Positions 60,774-64,000 of a DNA stretch of 64,000 nt are shown here, piece by piece (the stretch's first letter is position 1; the number at the start of each line of letters is the position of its first letter). The position numbers and the translations under genes were made by a program. Below the pieces are notes generated by a model. It was not told the DNA's origin and ran no database searches. It saw only the letters and a program-made list of their open reading frames with translations. The DNA is from Brevundimonas albigilva. Its GTDB lineage: Bacteria > Pseudomonadota > Alphaproteobacteria > Caulobacterales > Caulobacteraceae. The stretch is taken from contig NZ_CP097298.1 of assembly GCF_023503965.1 (NCBI RefSeq), positions 1,133,001 through 1,197,000 on the forward strand. The letters are read 5' to 3'.

Positions 60774-61562
60774 GTGGCAGACGACCGCTGGAGAAACGAC
60801 GACAACAGGCAGGATTGGTCCGAGGATCGCTTCCGCCAAACCGGCGAACGCAGCTACGGTGATCGCAATCGCTATCATTCCCCCTATGATCGAACCCATG
60901 CCGCCGATCGCGGCGGCCGAGAATTTTCAAGAGAAAATCGCGGTTATGGCATCGGCGAAGGTCGCAGCTTCGACGAAGGCTCGACTTATGGGCGCAGCGA
61001 CTACGGGCGGGGCTACGATTACAACGAGGGCTACGGTCGTCGCCGATCGCGCGGGTATGGCTCAACCTACGGACAGGGGTACGCCGGCTACGATTATGAA
61101 CGCACCGGCGAAGCGGATCGGCGTCGCGCATATGGTCCGAGCGATTGGCGTGACGACCGCGATGACGACCGCAATTGGTGGGATCGCACGAAAGACCAGG
61201 TCAAGGCTTGGGGCGGCGACGATGACGCACGCCGCCGCCGCGAGATGGACGAGGTGGAGCATAACCGCGGACGCGGTCCGCGAGGCTACACGCGGTCGGA
61301 TGAGCGTATTCGCGAAGACGTATCTGACCGCCTCAGCGACGACTGGCGCGTCGACGCCTCGGATATCGAAGTGACGGTCGCTGCGGGGGAGGTCACACTA
61401 AGTGGCACGGTCGGCAGCCGCGAGGACAAGCGGCGGGCCGAGGATATCACCGACGATTGCTCGGGCGTGAAGCACGTACAGAACAATCTCCGCGTCAAGG
61501 ACCGGCGCTCGAGCGTGACGACGGCCCCTGAAGTCGTTCGAGACGTCACCGACGGCGAATAA
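60774..61562 (+). CDS. BON-domain protein with an Arg/Asp/Tyr/Gly-rich N-terminal region
   Basis: 262 residues with a GTG start behind GGGAG. Residues 1-120 are low complexity, rich in R, D, Y, G and S (DRFRQTGERSYGDRNRY, YDYNEGYGRRRSRGYG). A charged linker with NWWDRTKDQVKAWGGDDD follows, then one BON domain (about 175-245: DVSDRLSDDWRVDASDIEVT, VTLSGTVGSREDKRRAEDI). There is no signal peptide, so it is probably cytoplasmic. BON proteins relate to osmotic and envelope stress. It may bind nucleic acid or membranes through the N-terminal region. Confidence 0.85.
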   Translation: MADDRWRNDDNRQDWSEDRFRQTGERSYGDRNRYHSPYDRTHAADRGGREFSRENRGYGIGEGRSFDEGSTYGRSDYGRGYDYNEGYGRRRSRGYGSTYGQGYAGYDYERTGEADRRRAYGPSDWRDDRDDDRNWWDRTKDQVKAWGGDDDARRRREMDEVEHNRGRGPRGYTRSDERIREDVSDRLSDDWRVDASDIEVTVAAGEVTLSGTVGSREDKRRAEDITDDCSGVKHVQNNLRVKDRRSSVTTAPEVVRDVTDGE

Positions 61563-61583
61563 GGCGAAGCCCGTCGCCTCCAC

Positions 61584-61611
61584 GGCCCCGCTGCCTTGGC
61601 GCAGCGGGGCC
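61584..61611. terminator. Hairpin after the BON gene
   Basis: Arms GGCCCCGCTGC (61584-61594) and GCAGCGGGGCC (61601-61611) pair perfectly around a six-base loop, 22 bases after the stop. No T-run follows. Confidence 0.6.
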
Positions 61612-61753
61612 TAATCGGTCAGGCAGCAGGTGCGCCGCGTCGGGTAGTCGATGCGGCTGATGATCGACAAGCCGCTTGGTCACCAGTTTGAGCTTTGCGG
61701 GAGAGGATCGAGCGGGTAGGCAGGCTCGCCCCCTTTTCACGCCGAGATCGCCC

Positions 61754-64000
61754 ATGCCCCTTCTCAAGCCCCGTGAGATGTTCGCTCGCTCCAAGGTCGA
61801 GCTCTGGGCGGGCGCGGGCCTTGCCGTGGTCCTGGCTTTCTTCCTGATCAGCGGCGTCATCGCTTACGCCAACATCCAGGACCTGCGCTCGAACAATCAG
61901 CGGGTCGTCCACACCCACTCCGTCCTGATCGGCGCCGACGATCTACTCAGCGCGGTCCAGGACGCCGAGACGGGCCAACGCGGCTACATCCTGACCGGGA
62001 ACGAGCGCTATCTGGAGCCCTACGACCGCGCCATGGCCGTCGTGGACGAGCGCCTGGACGGCCTGGCGGCGCTGACGCAGGCCAATCCACGGCAGCAGGC
62101 CAATATCGCCCAGCTGCGCCGCAACGTCGCCGCCAAGACGGAGGAACTGCGGGCGACGGTGGCGCTGCGCCGTAACGAGGGGCTCGCTCCCGCGCTGGCC
62201 GTCGTCGCGACCGATCGGGGCAAGACGGAGATGGAGGCCATCCGGGAGCGGGTCGCCGCGGTGCGGGCAGAGGGTCTGCGGCAGCGGCAGGACTGGCTTG
62301 CGCAAATGGAGGCCGCCTATCGCACAGCTATCGTGAGCGGGATTCTGTCGGCGCTGCTGGGCGGTGTCCTGACCGTGAGCGTCTTCCTGCTGATCCGCCG
62401 CAGCGCCCGCGCCCGAGCGCGGCAGGATTGGCTGCAGTCGGGCCAGGTCGGTCTGGCCGAGGCTATTGGCGGCGACCTGACGCTCGAACAGCTGGCCGAC
62501 AATGTCCTGGCCTTCCTGTCCCGTTACGTCGGCTCGCAGGCGGCTGTGCTGTTCGCCGGCCAGGGCGACCGCTTCCAGCAGGCCGGCGCGCTCGGCGTTC
62601 CCGCCGACGCGCCGACGCCAGAGACCTTCCGCCTCAAGGAAGGTCTGCTCGGCCAGGTCGCGGCCGACGGTCGTCCGGTGCTGCTGTCCGAGGTGCCGGA
62701 CGGCTATCTGACCATCGGTTCGGCCCTGGGCCGCGACACCCCGCGGCACCTGCTCATCGCGCCGGCCCGCGTCGATGGGTCCGTCAACGGCGTGATCGAG
62801 CTTGGCTTCCTTCATCATCCGCCGGACGACCTCGTTCTGGAATTGCTTGATGCGGCCGCCGACGCCGTCGGCGTGGCGCTGCGGTCCGCGCGCTATCGCT
62901 CGGAGCTGCAGGACGCGCTGGAGGAAACGCAGCGCCAAGCCGAGGAACTGCAGGTGCAGAGCGAGGAACTGCGCGTCTCCAACGAAGAGTTGGAGGAGCA
63001 GGGTCGGGCCCTGAAGGAATCCCAGGTCCGCCTGGAGCAGCAGCAGGTCGAACTCGAACAGACCAACAGCCAGCTGGAGGAGCAGGCCCAGACCCTGGAA
63101 ACGCAGCGCGACGACCTTGAGAAGGTCGGCGCCGATCTGGCGCGTCAGGCCCGGGACCTGGAGCAGGCCAGCCAGTACAAGTCGGACTTCCTGGCCAATA
63201 TGTCGCACGAGCTGCGCACGCCGCTGAACTCGCTGCTGATTCTGGCCAAGTTGCTGGGCGACAACGCCGACGGCAATCTGAGCGAGGACCAGGTGCGCTT
63301 CGCCCGCACCATCCAGTCCTCGGGCGACGACCTGCTGACGCTGATCAACGACATTCTCGACCTGTCCAAGATCGAGGCGGGCCACGTCCAAGTGCGGGCC
63401 GAAGGGGTGTCGGTCGAGCGCGTGGCCGCCGAGCTGCGCCAGCTGTTCCAGCCGGTGGCCGAGACGCGGGGCCTGGAGTTCGCCGTCGAGATCGACGAGG
63501 GCGCGCCGGAAATCGTGGAGACCGACCGGCAGCGGCTGGAGCAGATCCTCAAGAACCTGCTGTCGAACGCCTTCAAATTCACCGAGACTGGCGGCGTACG
63601 CCTCTTCATCCGGGCGGACGGCGACGGCGTGGCCTTCGCGGTGAAGGACACGGGCATCGGCATCTCGCGTGACCAGCAGGCGAGCGTATTCGAGGCTTTC
63701 CAGCAAGCGGACGGCACCATCAGCCGTCGCTATGGCGGCACCGGCCTGGGCCTGTCGATCTCGCGGGAGCTGGCGCGGCTGCTGGGCGGCTCCATCGCGC
63801 TCGAGAGCGAGCCCGGCGAGGGCAGCACCTTCACCCTGACGACGCCTCGGATGTACGACCCTGACGCCGTGGCCGCGCGTCCCGTCCCTGCCAAGGCGCC
63901 CGCGTTAGGCGAGGTGCCGTCGCCGTCCTCGTCGCCTGCCGCGACGCGCCCGGCCATGCTGCGGGCCATCGAGGACGACCGCGAGCGGATCGCGGGCGCG
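61754..64000 (+). CDS. CHASE3-GAF histidine kinase, start of gene (runs off the window)
   Basis: At least 749 residues. Membrane helix 1 (AGLAVVLAFFLISGVIAY, about 21-38) is followed by a CHASE3 sensor (DAETGQRGYILTGNERYL), a second helix (GILSALLGGVLTVSVFLLI) and a GAF domain (about 240-375). A long coiled coil (about 385-470, repeated EELQ/LEEQ heptads) follows. HisKA has ANMSHELRTPLNSLL (His near 485), and the ATPase domain has NLLSNAFKFTE, DTGIGIS and GGTGLGLSIS. A Pro/Ala-rich linker starts before the window ends, so a receiver domain may follow. Confidence 0.88.
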   Translation, partial: MPLLKPREMFARSKVELWAGAGLAVVLAFFLISGVIAYANIQDLRSNNQRVVHTHSVLIGADDLLSAVQDAETGQRGYILTGNERYLEPYDRAMAVVDERLDGLAALTQANPRQQANIAQLRRNVAAKTEELRATVALRRNEGLAPALAVVATDRGKTEMEAIRERVAAVRAEGLRQRQDWLAQMEAAYRTAIVSGILSALLGGVLTVSVFLLIRRSARARARQDWLQSGQVGLAEAIGGDLTLEQLADNVLAFLSRYVGSQAAVLFAGQGDRFQQAGALGVPADAPTPETFRLKEGLLGQVAADGRPVLLSEVPDGYLTIGSALGRDTPRHLLIAPARVDGSVNGVIELGFLHHPPDDLVLELLDAAADAVGVALRSARYRSELQDALEETQRQAEELQVQSEELRVSNEELEEQGRALKESQVRLEQQQVELEQTNSQLEEQAQTLETQRDDLEKVGADLARQARDLEQASQYKSDFLANMSHELRTPLNSLLILAKLLGDNADGNLSEDQVRFARTIQSSGDDLLTLINDILDLSKIEAGHVQVRAEGVSVERVAAELRQLFQPVAETRGLEFAVEIDEGAPEIVETDRQRLEQILKNLLSNAFKFTETGGVRLFIRADGDGVAFAVKDTGIGISRDQQASVFEAFQQADGTISRRYGGTGLGLSISRELARLLGGSIALESEPGEGSTFTLTTPRMYDPDAVAARPVPAKAPALGEVPSPSSSPAATRPAMLRAIEDDRERIAGA

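Overview
The window is high-GC DNA from an alphaproteobacterium, most likely of the order Caulobacterales (Brevundimonas- or Caulobacter-like). The reasons are the cckA-flhB-fliR-fliQ gene order with a CtrA-type box ahead of fliQ, a short-chain fatty acyl (ScfR-type) regulator divergent from isocitrate lyase, and several Caulobacterales-type envelope proteins. The genus is inferred, not proven.

Layout. 1-5300: the start of a TonB receptor, then the C4-dicarboxylate system dctA <-> dctB-dctD with a tandem palindromic activator site between the divergent genes. 5300-9100: isocitrate lyase, its divergent regulator, and a convergent vapBC toxin-antitoxin pair with a perfect operator. 9100-25400: housekeeping and envelope genes (universal stress protein under an FNR/FixK box, two HExxH metallopeptidase-like proteins, WYL regulator, acyltransferase, alaS, tandem DUF2939 proteins, icd, a DUF1176 lipoprotein, a thioredoxin-reductase-like flavoprotein, a DUF885 protein). 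25400-29800: cckA and the flagellar export genes. 29800-35300: a lipoprotein, an SLC13 permease, folE, a Sel1/prolyl-hydroxylase fusion and an acyltransferase. 35400-44700: a probable acetate-utilisation locus with an MHS-type transporter, a CrbS-like SLC5-histidine kinase hybrid, a CrbR-like regulator, a porin and acetyl-CoA synthetase. 44750-60540: an accessory region. It opens with a tRNA-Gly 3' fragment and a MerR-like / serine recombinase / tyrosine integrase module, then carries a flavoprotein, a porin, a sulfate ABC transporter operon with an Rrf2 regulator, chrA, a TetR regulator, and an internally deleted IS3-type element that has truncated genes on both sides. 60540-64000: a BON-domain protein and the start of a CHASE3-GAF histidine kinase.

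Theme: the chromosomal part is rich in C2/C4 carbon metabolism (DctABD uptake, Acs activation of acetate, glyoxylate-shunt AceA against Icd at the isocitrate branch point, CrbSR- and ScfR-type control). The accessory part joins sulfate uptake with chromate efflux.

Caution: about a dozen genes, including the essential alaS, carry apparent frameshifts, mostly single missing bases and often at C or G runs. These look like uncorrected sequencing errors rather than real mutations, and products are described as if repaired.
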